64,000 bases of DNA from Streptomyces sp. L2 (lineage in GTDB: Bacteria > Actinomycetota > Actinomycetes > Streptomycetales > Streptomycetaceae). The translations under genes and the position numbers were made by a program. Position 1 is the first letter of the stretch. Every line of letters starts with the position of its first letter. The notes under the pieces were generated by a model. The model was not told where the DNA came from, did not search any database, and saw only the letters and a list, made by a program, of their open reading frames with translations. Below, one piece after another: positions 1 to 11,815 of the stretch. The stretch covers positions 6,200,001 through 6,264,000 of the forward strand of contig NZ_QBDT01000001.1 in the NCBI RefSeq assembly GCF_004124325.1, given 5' to 3'.

Positions 1-3637
<3,637 letters not shown>

Positions 3638-3641
<4 letters not shown>

Positions 3642-5182
3642 GCGGGCGCTCCCGGTGGGATGAAGGGCAGTCCTTGCGGCGCGCCCGACTCGATGAGCCG
3701 CCAGAGCGCGTCCGTGTCCGCGTGCTGTTCGATCAGGTCGCCGAGCCGGTCGAGCTGCTCCTCGCGCAGCGCGGCGAACGAGGTGTCCGGCGCGGGCGTG
3801 AAGCGGCGGCCCGCGGCGGCCGCCACCTCCCGCAGGAAGGCCCGGCGGAAGCCGTCCGACTCCAGCGAGCCGTGCCAGTGCGTGCCCCAGGTCTCGCCGA
3901 CCCGGCAGCCGTCCAAGAAGGGTGCACCGCCGGTCACTTCGGCGATCCCGTGGTGGATCTCGTAGCCCTCGACCCGCTCGCCGAGGGCCTCGCCGACCGG
4001 CCGGGTCAGGGTCTTCTCGCGGGCGAACCGGACCCGCACGGGCAGCACACCGAGCCCGGCGACCTCGCCCGCCCCGGACTCGACGTCGTCCTCGATGTGC
4101 TCGCCGAGCACCTGGAAGCCGCCGCAGATCCCGAGGACCGGACGCCCCTCGGCGGCCCGTCGGACCAGCGCGTCCGCGAGTCCCCGCTCGCGCAGCCACT
4201 CCAGCGCCCGCACGGTCCCGCGCGTGCCCGGGACCACCACCAGGTCGGCGTCGGCCAGTTCCTCGGGCCGGTCCACGAACCGGACGACGACGCCGGGTTC
4301 GGCGGCGAGGGCGTCGACGTCCGTGAAGTTGGACATCAGCGGGATCGCGCAGACGGCGACCCGGAGCACGTCCTCGCCGACCGGCGGGGCGACGTTCGAC
4401 TCCCGGACCGTGCCGCGCAGGGACACCCTCCCCCACGCTCGGCTTCGCTCGCGCGGGGGGACCCCCATCCCGTCCTCCTCGTCGATGCCGAGGCCGTGCC
4501 GGTACGGCAGCACGCCGTAGGTGTGCCGCCCGGTGAGCCCGTGCAGCATGTCCAGGCCCGGCTCCAGCAGGCTGACGTCGCCGCGGAACTTGTTCACCAG
4601 GAAACCGGCGACCAGGTCCTGGTCCTCGGGGGAGAGCAGGGCGACGGTGCCGAAGAAGGAGGCGAAGACGCCGCCCCGGTCGATGTCGCCGACGACGAGG
4701 ACGGGGAGCCGCGCGCCGCGCGCGATGCCCATGTTGACGATGTCGGTCCGCCGCAGATTGATCTCGGCCGGGCTGCCCGCCCCCTCACAGATCACCGCGT
4801 CATACGTGCCCCGCAACTCGGCCAGGCAGTCCAGCACGGTGCCGAGCAACTGCTGCTGTCTGCCCCCGTGGTAGCCGCGGGCGCTCAGCTCGCCGACCGG
4901 CTTGCCGAGCAGCACCACCTGGCTGCTGCGCTCCCCGCCGGGCTTCAGCAGGACGGGGTTCATCAGCGCGGTCGGCTCGACGCGGCACGCCTGGGCCTGC
5001 ATGGCCTGGGCCCGGCCGATCTCCGCTCCCTCGCGGGTCACGAACGAGTTGAGGGACATGTTCTGCCCCTTGAACGGCGCGACCTTCACGCCCTGGCGGA
5101 CCAGCCACCGGCAGATCCCGGCCGTCACGACGCTCTTGCCGGCGTCGGAGGTGGTGCCGGCGACGAGGAGACCCCCGCTCAC
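3638..5182 (-). CDS. cobQ: Cobyric acid synthase
   Basis: Glutamine-dependent amidotransferase (CobQ/CbiP) that amidates carboxylates of adenosylcobyrinic acid a,c-diamide. 514 residues. The N-terminal dethiobiotin-synthetase-like ATPase domain carries the P-loop GTTSDAGKS near residue 10. The C-terminal class I glutaminase domain has the nucleophile motif GICGGFQVLG and a later EIHHG histidine motif. The start is a GTG that overlaps the cobD stop (GTGA), with AAGGGA about 8 bases upstream. Oddity: residues about 239-252 (GVPPRERSRAWGR and neighbours) are encoded by a palindromic repeat element that also occurs at 17136-17179; other CobQ sequences I recall run directly from the GIDEEDG segment into VSLRGTV. 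The extra segment keeps frame and probably lies in a linker. Confidence 0.95.
4425..4468. repeat. Palindromic REP-like element inside cobQ
   Basis: A GC-rich imperfect hairpin reads CTCCCCCACGCTCGGCTTCG and continues CTCGCGCGGGGGGACCCCC on the plus strand. A near-identical copy lies at 17136-17179. Here it is within cobQ and in frame, adding about 14 codons. Elements of this appearance are dispersed in Streptomyces chromosomes; that this is the same family is from memory. Confidence 0.7.
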
Positions 5183-6123
5183 TTCCCACGTCCCTTCAGG
5201 AGGAGGCGCCCGGCGACGGTGACGCCGAGCGCGAGGAGGCCGACCCGGCGGGAGAGCCGTACGGCCCGGTCGACGTCGGTGACGCGGACGGCGCGTCCGG
5301 CGTCGCCGTTCAGCACGGGCCGGTGCTCGACCCGGCCGCCGTAGGAGAGGGTGCCGCCCAGCCGCACGCCGAGGGCGCCCGCGAACGAGGCTTCGACGGG
5401 CCCGGCGTTGGGGCTCGGATGCCGGCGCGCGTCCGCCCGCCAGGCGCGTGCGGCACCGCGCGGATCGGGTCCCGCGAGCGTGGCGAGTACGGCGGTCAGG
5501 CGCGCCCCCGGCCAGCCGGCGAGGTCGTCGAGGCGGGCGGAGGCCCAGCCGTAGCGGCGGAAGCGGGGGGACTTGTGACCGACCATCGCGTCCAGCGTGT
5601 TGACGGCCCGGAAGCCGAGCAGGCCCGGCACTCCGCCGACCGCACCCCACACCAGGGCGCCCACGACCGCGTCGGAGGTGTTCTCGGCGACCGACTCGAC
5701 CACCGCCCGCGCGATCCCGTCGGCGTCCAGGGCCTGCGGGTCCCGGCCGCACAGGTGCGGCAGCCGCGCGCGGGCCGCCGCCACGTCACCGGACTCCAGG
5801 GCGCGGCCGATCGTCCGCGCCTCCCGGGCGAGTGACGTGCCGCCGACCACCGCCCAGGTGGCGGCCGCGGTCAGGGCCACGGAGGCGGCGGGGGAGCGGC
5901 GTACGGCGCGTGTGGCGAGCGCCCCGAGGGCGACGGCGCCTCCGGCGCACACGGCGGTGTGCAGCGCGCCCCAGCCGCGGTGGTCGTGCCACAACGCGCT
6001 CTCCACGGCCGCGGCCGTCCGTCCGAACACGGCGACCGGGTGCCCGCGGCGCGGGTCGCCGAGGAGCAGGTCACCGAGGAGGCCGGCGGCGGCGCCGTAC
6101 GCGTATGTGCGATCGGCACCCAT
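5179..6123 (-). CDS. cobD: Cobinamide-phosphate synthase CobD/CbiB
   Basis: Membrane protein that attaches the aminopropanol arm to adenosylcobyric acid to give cobinamide (phosphate). 314 residues with several hydrophobic segments. The family opening LLGDPRRGHPVAVFGR follows a first membrane segment, and the conserved SVAENTSDAVVGALVWGAVGG lies in the middle, followed by AVNTLDAMVGHKSPRFRRYG. It is the first gene after the cobalamin riboswitch, and its stop overlaps the cobQ GTG start. The ATG at 6123 gives the usual family length. The order cobD-cobQ-cobN is a standard actinobacterial late-corrin operon. Confidence 0.95.
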   Translation of the reverse strand: MGADRTYAYGAAAGLLGDLLLGDPRRGHPVAVFGRTAAAVESALWHDHRGWGALHTAVCAGGAVALGALATRAVRRSPAASVALTAAATWAVVGGTSLAREARTIGRALESGDVAAARARLPHLCGRDPQALDADGIARAVVESVAENTSDAVVGALVWGAVGGVPGLLGFRAVNTLDAMVGHKSPRFRRYGWASARLDDLAGWPGARLTAVLATLAGPDPRGAARAWRADARRHPSPNAGPVEASFAGALGVRLGGTLSYGGRVEHRPVLNGDAGRAVRVTDVDRAVRLSRRVGLLALGVTVAGRLLLKGRGK

Positions 6124-6194
6124 CGGCTCAGCCGGCCGTGGGCACGGGGAAGCGCCGGTGAAGGGTCCTTCGGCAGCCGAGCATGGCGGTATGT

Positions 6195-6362
6195 CCTCAC
6201 TCAGGGTGTCCGCGCCCTGGGTTGACGAGACCGGCGGTGAGAGTTCCTGGCTCCCGGGGATCGCTACCCCGGTGACAGTGGCGGGACCGCGCCGGATTCA
6301 CACCGGCTTCCTCTGCTGCCGCCGTACATGGCCCGGGCAGTCCACCACGCCCCCGGAACGGC
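6195..6362 (-). ncRNA. Cobalamin riboswitch
   Basis: Read on the minus strand, the segment contains GGAAGCCGGTGTGAATCCGG, then CGGTCCCGCCACTGTCAC, then GAGCCAGGAACTC. These are the conserved core elements of the cobalamin (B12-box) class: GGTG-AATCC, GC-CCCGC-ACTGT and the AGTCAGGA-like strand. It lies 70-odd bases upstream of cobD and in the same direction. By family rule, adenosylcobalamin binding represses the downstream genes. The outer limits given are approximate. Confidence 0.93.
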
Positions 6363-6437
6363 CGTCAACTTGCCGTTGACCTGCGGGGGGAGAGTGTGCC
6401 GATCCCCACACCGGCGGCGTGTCTCCTCGGACATGCG

Positions 6438-6476
6438 AAAGGCCCCACCCCGGTGTGCACCGTGGGGTGGAGCCTT
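6438..6476 (-). terminator. Intrinsic terminator after the pit operon
   Basis: An inverted repeat pairs GGCTCCACCCC with GGGGTGGGGCC around GGTGCACACC and is followed on the minus strand by TTTC. It sits 24 bases past the stop of the 75-residue membrane protein gene and ahead of the riboswitch, separating the two minus-strand units. Confidence 0.75.
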
Positions 6477-6499
6477 CCAGACGGTCGGTCAGGACGTGG

Positions 6500-6727
6500 T
6501 CAGGACTTGCCGACGATCAGGTAGAGGCCGTACGCCACCGCCGCCGCGCAGGCCGCGAAGCAGACGTAGGCGCCGGTCACGGCGAGCGCGGCGGAGTTGC
6601 CCTCGGCCGCGGCCCGCTCGCGGCGGGCCAGGCCGGTGACGCCGAGGGTGAACAGGGTCACCAGGCCCACGGTGACCACGAGGCTGACGCCGAAGACGGA
6701 TCCGATGGCCGCCCAGTCGATCTTCAT
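6500..6727 (-). CDS. Small two-helix membrane protein downstream of Pit
   Basis: 75 residues. One hydrophobic helix lies at about residues 7-32 (GSVFGVSLVVTVGLVTLFTL) and a second at about 48-72, joined by a charged ARRERAAAEG loop. No enzymatic motif is visible. It begins 32 bases after the pit stop on the same strand and a terminator follows, so it is probably co-transcribed with the phosphate transporter. A role as a transporter accessory is inference from position only. I do not recognise a named family. Confidence 0.8.
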   Translation of the reverse strand: MKIDWAAIGSVFGVSLVVTVGLVTLFTLGVTGLARRERAAAEGNSAALAVTGAYVCFAACAAAVAYGLYLIVGKS

Positions 6728-6759
6728 GTCGTTTCCTTGGTTGTCCGGAGTGACCGGGG

Positions 6760-8028
6760 TCAGACCGCGGCGGCCGGCGGCACCGCGGGGGCGGCGGCCG
6801 GTGCGGAGGTCTCGACGGGGGCCGGGATGGTGGCCGTCAGGCCGGCGGGGACCGGGCCCACCGGGGGCGGGGTCACCATGGCGATGGCGGTGGTCACCAC
6901 GCCGGCCGGCTCCTCGGCGGCGTCGGCGTCGACGTCGTTGACGTTGGAGCTGTCGACGACCTCGCGGCGGGACCGCTTCCAGATCGCGGCGCTGGAGGCG
7001 ACCAGGAACACGGCGACGGCCCCGGTGCCCCAGTCCCCGAGATCCGTCACGGATTCGGCGAGCGCCCCGACCAGGGCGGCGGCCGGCAGGGTCAGCACCC
7101 AGGCGACGACCATGCGGGTCGCCGTGGACCAGCGGACCACACCGCCCTTGCGGCCGAGGCCCGCGCCCATCACCGAGCCGGAGACGACGTGCGTGGTGGA
7201 GAGGGAGAAGCCGAGGTGGGAGGAGGCCAGGATGGCCGTGGCCGCGCTGGTCTGGGCGGCGAAGCCCTGCTGCGGCTGCAGGTCGGTGAGGCCCTTGCCC
7301 ATGGTGCGGATGATGCGCCAGCCGCCGATGTAGGTGCCGAGCGCGATCGCCATGCCGGCGGACAGGATCACCCAGGTGGGAGGGTTGGAACCGGGGGCGA
7401 GGGCGCCGCCCGCGACGAGCGCGAGGGTGATGATGCCCATCGTCTTCTGCGCGTCGTTGGTGCCGTGGGCGAGGGAGACCAGGCCGGCGGAGGCGATCTG
7501 GCCGGCGCGGTAGCCCTTGCGGGTGGCCTCGCCGCCGGCGTTCTTGCCGACGTTGTAGGAGAGTCGGGTGGCGAGCATCGCCGCGATGCCGGCCACGACG
7601 GGCGCGGCGACCGCGGGGAGCAGCACCTTGGTGACGAGCACGTCACCGTGGACGGCGCCGAAGCCCGCGGAGGCGATGGTGGCGCCGACCAGGCCGCCCA
7701 TCAGGGCGTGGGAGGAGCTGGAGGGGAGACCCACCAGCCAGGTCACCAGGTTCCAGAGGATCGCGCCGACCAGGGCGGCGAAGATGACCTCGGGACGGAT
7801 GCCGTTCTCATCGACGAGCCCCTTGGAGATCGTGTTGGCAACCTCCACGGAGAGGGAAGCGCCTACAAGGTTCAGTGCGGCGGACATGCCGACCGCGACC
7901 TTGGGCTTGAGGGCACCGGTCGAGATGGTGGTGGCCATCGCGTTGGCGGTGTCGTGGAAACCGTTCGTGAAATCGAACGCAAGTGCGGTTACGACCACAA
8001 TCGCGAGGATCAGCGAGAAGCTTTCCAT
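6760..8028 (-). CDS. pit: Low-affinity inorganic phosphate transporter, Pit family
   Basis: PiT-family permease (PF01384) that moves metal-phosphate with protons across the membrane. 422 residues. The two family repeats are visible: DFTNGFHDTANAMATTI near residue 20 and SLAHGTNDAQKTMGIITLAL near 190. There are ten or more hydrophobic segments, and the C-terminal 60 residues form an Ala/Pro/Val-rich tail. A PHO box precedes the gene. In S. coelicolor this locus is, from memory, pitH2. The 75-residue membrane protein follows in the same operon. Confidence 0.94.
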   Translation of the reverse strand: MESFSLILAIVVVTALAFDFTNGFHDTANAMATTISTGALKPKVAVGMSAALNLVGASLSVEVANTISKGLVDENGIRPEVIFAALVGAILWNLVTWLVGLPSSSSHALMGGLVGATIASAGFGAVHGDVLVTKVLLPAVAAPVVAGIAAMLATRLSYNVGKNAGGEATRKGYRAGQIASAGLVSLAHGTNDAQKTMGIITLALVAGGALAPGSNPPTWVILSAGMAIALGTYIGGWRIIRTMGKGLTDLQPQQGFAAQTSAATAILASSHLGFSLSTTHVVSGSVMGAGLGRKGGVVRWSTATRMVVAWVLTLPAAALVGALAESVTDLGDWGTGAVAVFLVASSAAIWKRSRREVVDSSNVNDVDADAAEEPAGVVTTAIAMVTPPPVGPVPAGLTATIPAPVETSAPAAAPAVPPAAAV

Positions 8029-8077
8029 TTACCCAGGCAATCGTTCGAGCGTCATTGGCTCGTCGAACGTAGGCAAT

Positions 8078-8099
8078 CTGAGTGAACGGAAGGTGAACT
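8078..8099 (-). promoter_or_regulatory. PHO box (PhoP operator) upstream of pit
   Basis: On the minus strand two 11-base direct repeat units are adjacent: GTTCACCTTCC and GTTCACTCAGA. Streptomyces PhoP binds pairs of 11-base units that begin GTTCACC. The site ends about 50 bases before the pit ATG, a usual place for control of a phosphate gene. I see no convincing third unit. Confidence 0.8.
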
Positions 8100-8194
8100 G
8101 GGCCGGGACTCGCGATGTCGGTAACGGGGGGCCGTGCTTCCGCCTGCGATTCCGTGGTGCGCCGGTGTGCGCCCCGGTCCCGCGAGCCCCTCGG

Positions 8195-8974
8195 TCACCA
8201 CCCGCGCGCGAAGGTCCGCAGCCGGCTCGGCGAGCCGTTGAAGAGGTTCTGGTCGCCCGGCAGGCCGCCCTTGGTGTCGTACTGCCAGAAGGTCCAGTAC
8301 GCCCAGCCGGCGGGCAGTGCGCCAGGCCCCCGCGAGCCGTGCCGGGCGATCCACAGGGCGTGCGAGCGGGCGAAGGACGTGCTGCGCCCGGTGCACGTGT
8401 CCCACCAGTGGGTGGTGGTGTAGATCACCGGGCGGCGCCCGGTCTCCCGCTTGATCTCGTCGCTGAAGGACCAGATCCAGTCGACCATCTGCCCGTGGCT
8501 CAGCCCGTAGCACTCGTGCTTCGGGTCGTACGGGTTGTACTCGATGTCGAGCGCGGGCGGCAGGGTCTGCCCGTCCGCCTGCCAGTCGCCGCCGTTGCGC
8601 ACGAAGAAGGCGGCCTGCGCGGCGCCCGAGGACCGGTCGGGGCGCGCGAAGTGGTACGCGCCCCGGATCACGCCCGCGTCGCCGGCGCCGCCGTACTGCT
8701 CGGCGAAGTACGGATTGCGGTACGTCGTGGACTCGGTCGCCTTGATGTACACGAACCGGGATCCGTTGGCGCGGGCCTCGGGCCAGTCGACGTTGCGCTG
8801 GTGCGAGGAGACGTCGTGGCCCCGGGGCAGGCTCGCCACGGCGGCGGGCGGTCCCCCGGCCGGGACCGCGGTCGCCGTGGCGGCGGTGAGGAGGGTGAGC
8901 GCGGAGGTGGTCACCGCGAGCACGCCGAGACGGCGGCGGGGGCGGCGACGGGAAGGTGTGCGATGACGGGCCAT
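8195..8974 (-). CDS. Secreted GH25 lysozyme (1,4-beta-N-acetylmuramidase)
   Basis: Glycoside hydrolase family 25 enzyme that cleaves the MurNAc-GlcNAc bond of peptidoglycan. 259 residues. An Arg-rich N-region followed by LGVLAVTTSALTLLTAATATA is a signal peptide, with likely cleavage near residue 40. The mature domain starts with the family motif GHDVSSHQRNVDW and carries the DIEYNPY catalytic acidic pair; KATEST and AYHFARP are also typical. The ATG at 8974 has a GGGGGG ribosome site 5 bases upstream; an open frame continues further upstream, but it lacks a signal peptide there. It is divergent from the aldolase gene, with an inverted repeat between them. Confidence 0.93.
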   Translation of the reverse strand: MARHRTPSRRRPRRRLGVLAVTTSALTLLTAATATAVPAGGPPAAVASLPRGHDVSSHQRNVDWPEARANGSRFVYIKATESTTYRNPYFAEQYGGAGDAGVIRGAYHFARPDRSSGAAQAAFFVRNGGDWQADGQTLPPALDIEYNPYDPKHECYGLSHGQMVDWIWSFSDEIKRETGRRPVIYTTTHWWDTCTGRSTSFARSHALWIARHGSRGPGALPAGWAYWTFWQYDTKGGLPGDQNLFNGSPSRLRTFARGW

Positions 8975-9023
8975 GCGTCCCCCCAGCTGTGGCGGTGAAA
9001 CATCGTCCAGCGAGCAAGAGGGA

Positions 9024-9052
9024 TCATTGAATGCCGACTGATCATCCAATGA
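9024..9052. promoter_or_regulatory. Inverted repeat between divergent lysozyme and aldolase genes
   Basis: TCATTGAATG and CATCCAATGA form arms that match at 9 of 10 positions across a 9-base spacer. The repeat is 50 bases from the lysozyme start and 80 bases from the aldolase start, so it could be an operator for either. No regulator gene is adjacent. Confidence 0.45.
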
Positions 9053-9132
9053 ACGGATTTTCGCGGCGTTTCGTACGGGTCCACTCGTTCGGCGGTACGA
9101 CGATCGGACCGGCCGGCTGGGAGGATCACGGC

Positions 9133-9876
9133 ATGGCTGAACCGCTGCGGGACACGGGAGACGAAGAGACGCGGGCTTCGGAGGCGGGCACGCCGGAGGC
9201 CCGGGCTTCGGAGGGGGGCACGTCGGAGGCGCGGGAGTCGGAGGCGCGGGCCTGGGAGGCGGTGGTCGCGACGGCCCGGCGCAGCGTGGCCGACGGGCTC
9301 GTCGTCGGCACGTCCGGCAACGTCTCGGCACGTGTCGGGGACGTCGTGCTGGTCACCCCGTCCGGCGTGCCCTACGACCGGCTGACCCCGGACGACCTCA
9401 CCGGCGTGGACCTCGCGGGCCGGCAGGTGCGCGGCACGCTGGTGCCGACCAGCGAGCTGCCGATGCACCTGGCCGTCTACCGCACGACCGGCGCGCGGGC
9501 CGTCGTCCACACCCACGCCGTGCACGCCACGGCCGTCTCCACCCTCGTCACCGAACTGCCCCCGATCCACTACATGACCAGCGCCCTCGGCGGCCGCGTC
9601 CGCGTCGCCCCGTACGCCACCTACGGCACCGACGAACTCGCCGAGAACATGCTCCGCGCCCTCGACGACCGCTCCGGCTGCCTCCTGCGGAACCACGGCA
9701 CGATCACGTACGGCGCCACCCTCGACCAGGCATACGACCGCACCGCCCAGCTGGAGTGGATGTGCCGCCTGTGGCTGACCGCGTCCGGCGTGCCCGGCCT
9801 GACGCCTTCTCTGCTGACGGAGGCACAACTGGCCGAGACCGGGGAACGCCTGAAGGGATACGGCCAACGGAGGTAG
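9133..9876 (+). CDS. Class II aldolase/adducin-domain protein (fuculose-phosphate aldolase type)
   Basis: 247 residues. Residues 40-245 match the class II aldolase fold: GTSGNVSAR, TPSGVPYDRL, the zinc-binding HTHAVHATAVS pair of histidines, and LLRNHGTITYG. Members cleave sugar phosphates such as L-fuculose 1-phosphate or act on related substrates; the substrate here cannot be read from sequence. The N-terminal 35 residues are a low-complexity run of ASEAGTPEAR-like units, a probable disordered extension. The ATG at 9133 has GGGAGG about 8 bases upstream. The stop is 3 bases before a GTG start for the hydrolase gene, suggesting one transcript. Confidence 0.88.
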   Translation: MAEPLRDTGDEETRASEAGTPEARASEGGTSEARESEARAWEAVVATARRSVADGLVVGTSGNVSARVGDVVLVTPSGVPYDRLTPDDLTGVDLAGRQVRGTLVPTSELPMHLAVYRTTGARAVVHTHAVHATAVSTLVTELPPIHYMTSALGGRVRVAPYATYGTDELAENMLRALDDRSGCLLRNHGTITYGATLDQAYDRTAQLEWMCRLWLTASGVPGLTPSLLTEAQLAETGERLKGYGQRR

Positions 9877-9879
9877 CCC

Positions 9880-11259
9880 GTGCCCACACCACCCGCCCGC
9901 AGTCCCCTTCGCGCCCTGCTGTCGGCCCGCCCGGGGTCGTCACCCCGCCCGGGGGCCTCACCCGGCCCGGGGGCCTCACCCGGCCCCCGGCCGTCACCCC
10001 GTCCCGGGCCGTCAGCCCGCTCCGGGGCGTCAGTCCGCTCCGGGCCGTCACCCCGTCCCGGCGTTCCGCTGGCCGGTCGTGGGGTGCGCCGGGACACTGG
10101 AGCCGTGCGCACCGTCACAGCGACCGCCGCCCTCAGAGCCACCGCCGCCGCGTTCACCGGGATGCTCGCGGCCGGCGCGGCCTCCGTCGCCGTCGGCCGG
10201 CTCGCCAGCGATGCCGCCCTGAAGGCGCCCGCCGGCCGTCCCCTGCCGACCGAACCCCGGCTCACCGTGCACCGCACGGCCGCGGGACAGGTCACGCTCA
10301 CCCGTGACCTCGCCACCCTGCGACCCGGGACCTACGGCCTCGCCGGGAACGGCTCCCACGCCGTCGTCGGCGACGTCCTGCACTCCGCCGAACACACCGC
10401 CGACACCGTCGTCCGCCGGCTCCAGGGCGTCACGCACGGCACCCTCGCGCCCGGCGACTCCGTCTGGCTCACCCCCAACCTGCACGTCGGCAACCCCGGC
10501 ACCGCCCTCGGCCTCGACCACGCCGACATCGACGTGCCCGGCGAACTCGGCTCCCTGCCCGCCTGGTTCGTGCCCGGCGCCCGGGACACCTGGGTGATCG
10601 CCGTGCACGGCCTCGGCACCACCCGCGAACACGCCCTGAACGTCATGCGGTTCCTGCACGAACGCCGCCTGCCGGTCCTCGCCCTCGCCTACCGCGGCGA
10701 CCTCGGCGCCCCCCGTCCGCCGGACGGCCTCCACCACCTCGGCGAGACCGAGTGGCGCGACGTGGACGCCGCCATCCGCTACGCCGTCCGCTACGGCGCC
10801 CAGCGCGTCGTCCTCCTCGGCTGGTCCACCGGCGCCACCATGGCGCTGCGCGCCGCCGAGCGGTCCGCCGTACGGGACCGGGTGGCCGGGCTGGTCCTGG
10901 ACTCCCCGGTGCTCAGCTGGGAGGCCACGCTGCGCGCCCTCGCCCGGGCCCGGCACACCCCCGGGCCGCTGCTGCCGCTCGCGGTGCGGGCCGCCCAGGG
11001 CCGGGCCGGACTGCACGCCGACCGGACGCGCGGCCCCGACGCGGCCGACGGCCACGAGCGGCTCGCCGTGCCCACCCTGATCCTGCACGGCCCGGGGGAC
11101 GCGGTGGCCCCCTGGGAGTACTCGCGCCGGATGGCCGCACACCAGCCGCACCTGGTCGCGCTGCACACCGTTCCGCACGCCCCGCACGGCGCCATGTGGA
11201 ACCCCGACCCAGAGGGGTACGAGGAGCGCGTGCGCCGGTTCCTGACCCCGCTGATGTGA
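9880..11259 (+). CDS. Alpha/beta hydrolase with membrane-anchor N-terminus
   Basis: 459 residues from this GTG. The hydrolase domain (about residues 235-455) shows WVIAVHGLGTTREHAL (oxyanion loop), the nucleophile elbow GWSTGAT, and late acid and histidine candidates in HGPGDAVAPW and PHAPHGAMW. A hydrophobic segment (about residues 85-110) suggests secretion or anchoring. Start choice is uncertain. GTG 9880 has a perfect GGAGG at 6 bases and is coupled to the aldolase stop, but it makes residues 18-60 a six-residue repeat encoded by an 18-base minisatellite with many rare TCA codons. GTG 10105, giving VRTVTATAALRATAAAF, begins just before the hydrophobic segment and resembles the usual N-terminus but has a poor ribosome site. 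Confidence 0.85.
   Translation: MPTPPARSPLRALLSARPGSSPRPGASPGPGASPGPRPSPRPGPSARSGASVRSGPSPRPGVPLAGRGVRRDTGAVRTVTATAALRATAAAFTGMLAAGAASVAVGRLASDAALKAPAGRPLPTEPRLTVHRTAAGQVTLTRDLATLRPGTYGLAGNGSHAVVGDVLHSAEHTADTVVRRLQGVTHGTLAPGDSVWLTPNLHVGNPGTALGLDHADIDVPGELGSLPAWFVPGARDTWVIAVHGLGTTREHALNVMRFLHERRLPVLALAYRGDLGAPRPPDGLHHLGETEWRDVDAAIRYAVRYGAQRVVLLGWSTGATMALRAAERSAVRDRVAGLVLDSPVLSWEATLRALARARHTPGPLLPLAVRAAQGRAGLHADRTRGPDAADGHERLAVPTLILHGPGDAVAPWEYSRRMAAHQPHLVALHTVPHAPHGAMWNPDPEGYEERVRRFLTPLM
9933..10058. repeat. 18-bp tandem repeat, seven copies
   Basis: Seven consecutive 18-base units, for example GGGGGCCTCACCCGGCCC (two identical copies) and CGGGCCGTCACCCCGTCC. The period is a multiple of three, so the upstream hydrolase frame stays open and reads as GASPGP/GPSPRP-like hexapeptides. 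Whether it is translated depends on the hydrolase start. Confidence 0.9.
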
Positions 11260-11267
11260 GCCCCCGC

Positions 11268-11620
11268 CCCGCCTCCGGTCCGCTCCCGGCCCACCACCGG
11301 CCCGCCCCGACCCGGTCCGCTTCCGACCCACCACCGGCCCGCCCCGACCCGCTTCCGGCTCGTACCCGGCCCGCTTCCGGCTCGTGCCTGGGCCGCCCCG
11401 ACCCGCCCCCGGGCCGCCCCCGGCTCGTACCCGGCCCACCACCGGCCCGCCCCGACCGGGGCCGCTTCCGGCCCACCACCGGCCCGCCCCGACCCGCTTC
11501 CGGCCCGTACCCGGGCCGCCCCCCGGCCGCCCCGGGCCCGTACCCGGGCTGCCCCGGGCCCGTACCCGGGCTGCCCCGGGCCCGTACCCGGGCTGCCCCG
11601 GCCCGTACCCGGGCTGCCCC
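11268..11620. repeat. GC-rich minisatellite tract between two genes
   Basis: The gap after the hydrolase is filled by degenerate units resembling GGCCCACCACCGGCCCGCC followed by CCGACCCGCTTCC. It ends in four near-perfect 22-base units (GGGCCCGTACCCGGGCTGCC plus CC) at 11534-11620. No coding potential with normal codon use is seen. Each 22-base unit contains the palindrome CCCGGGCCCGTACCCGGG in part and could form hairpins. From 11621 to 11815 the gap holds only an 11-base direct repeat, GGCATTCCGTT, at 11680 and 11770. Confidence 0.85.
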
Positions 11621-11815
11621 GGGCCGTCTCCCGCCTCCGCGGCGCCCCCACCGGGTACGGGCGGGAAGCGCCGTTTCCCGGCATTCCGTTCAAGGTCGTA
11701 CGACTGGCCTGAACCCGCCGCCCGGACCGCCGTCGACCGGGCGCGCGGGCCTGTCCACCCGCCCCCCGCGGCATTCCGTTTGGGTTTTCGGACCGTCAGC
11801 AGGAAGACTGCAGCC

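Noticed and set aside
11384..11815. N-terminal extension of the unknown protein at 11816
   Set aside because: The open frame runs through repeat DNA with Pro/Arg/Gly-only composition; GTG 11816 with AGGAAG is a better start.
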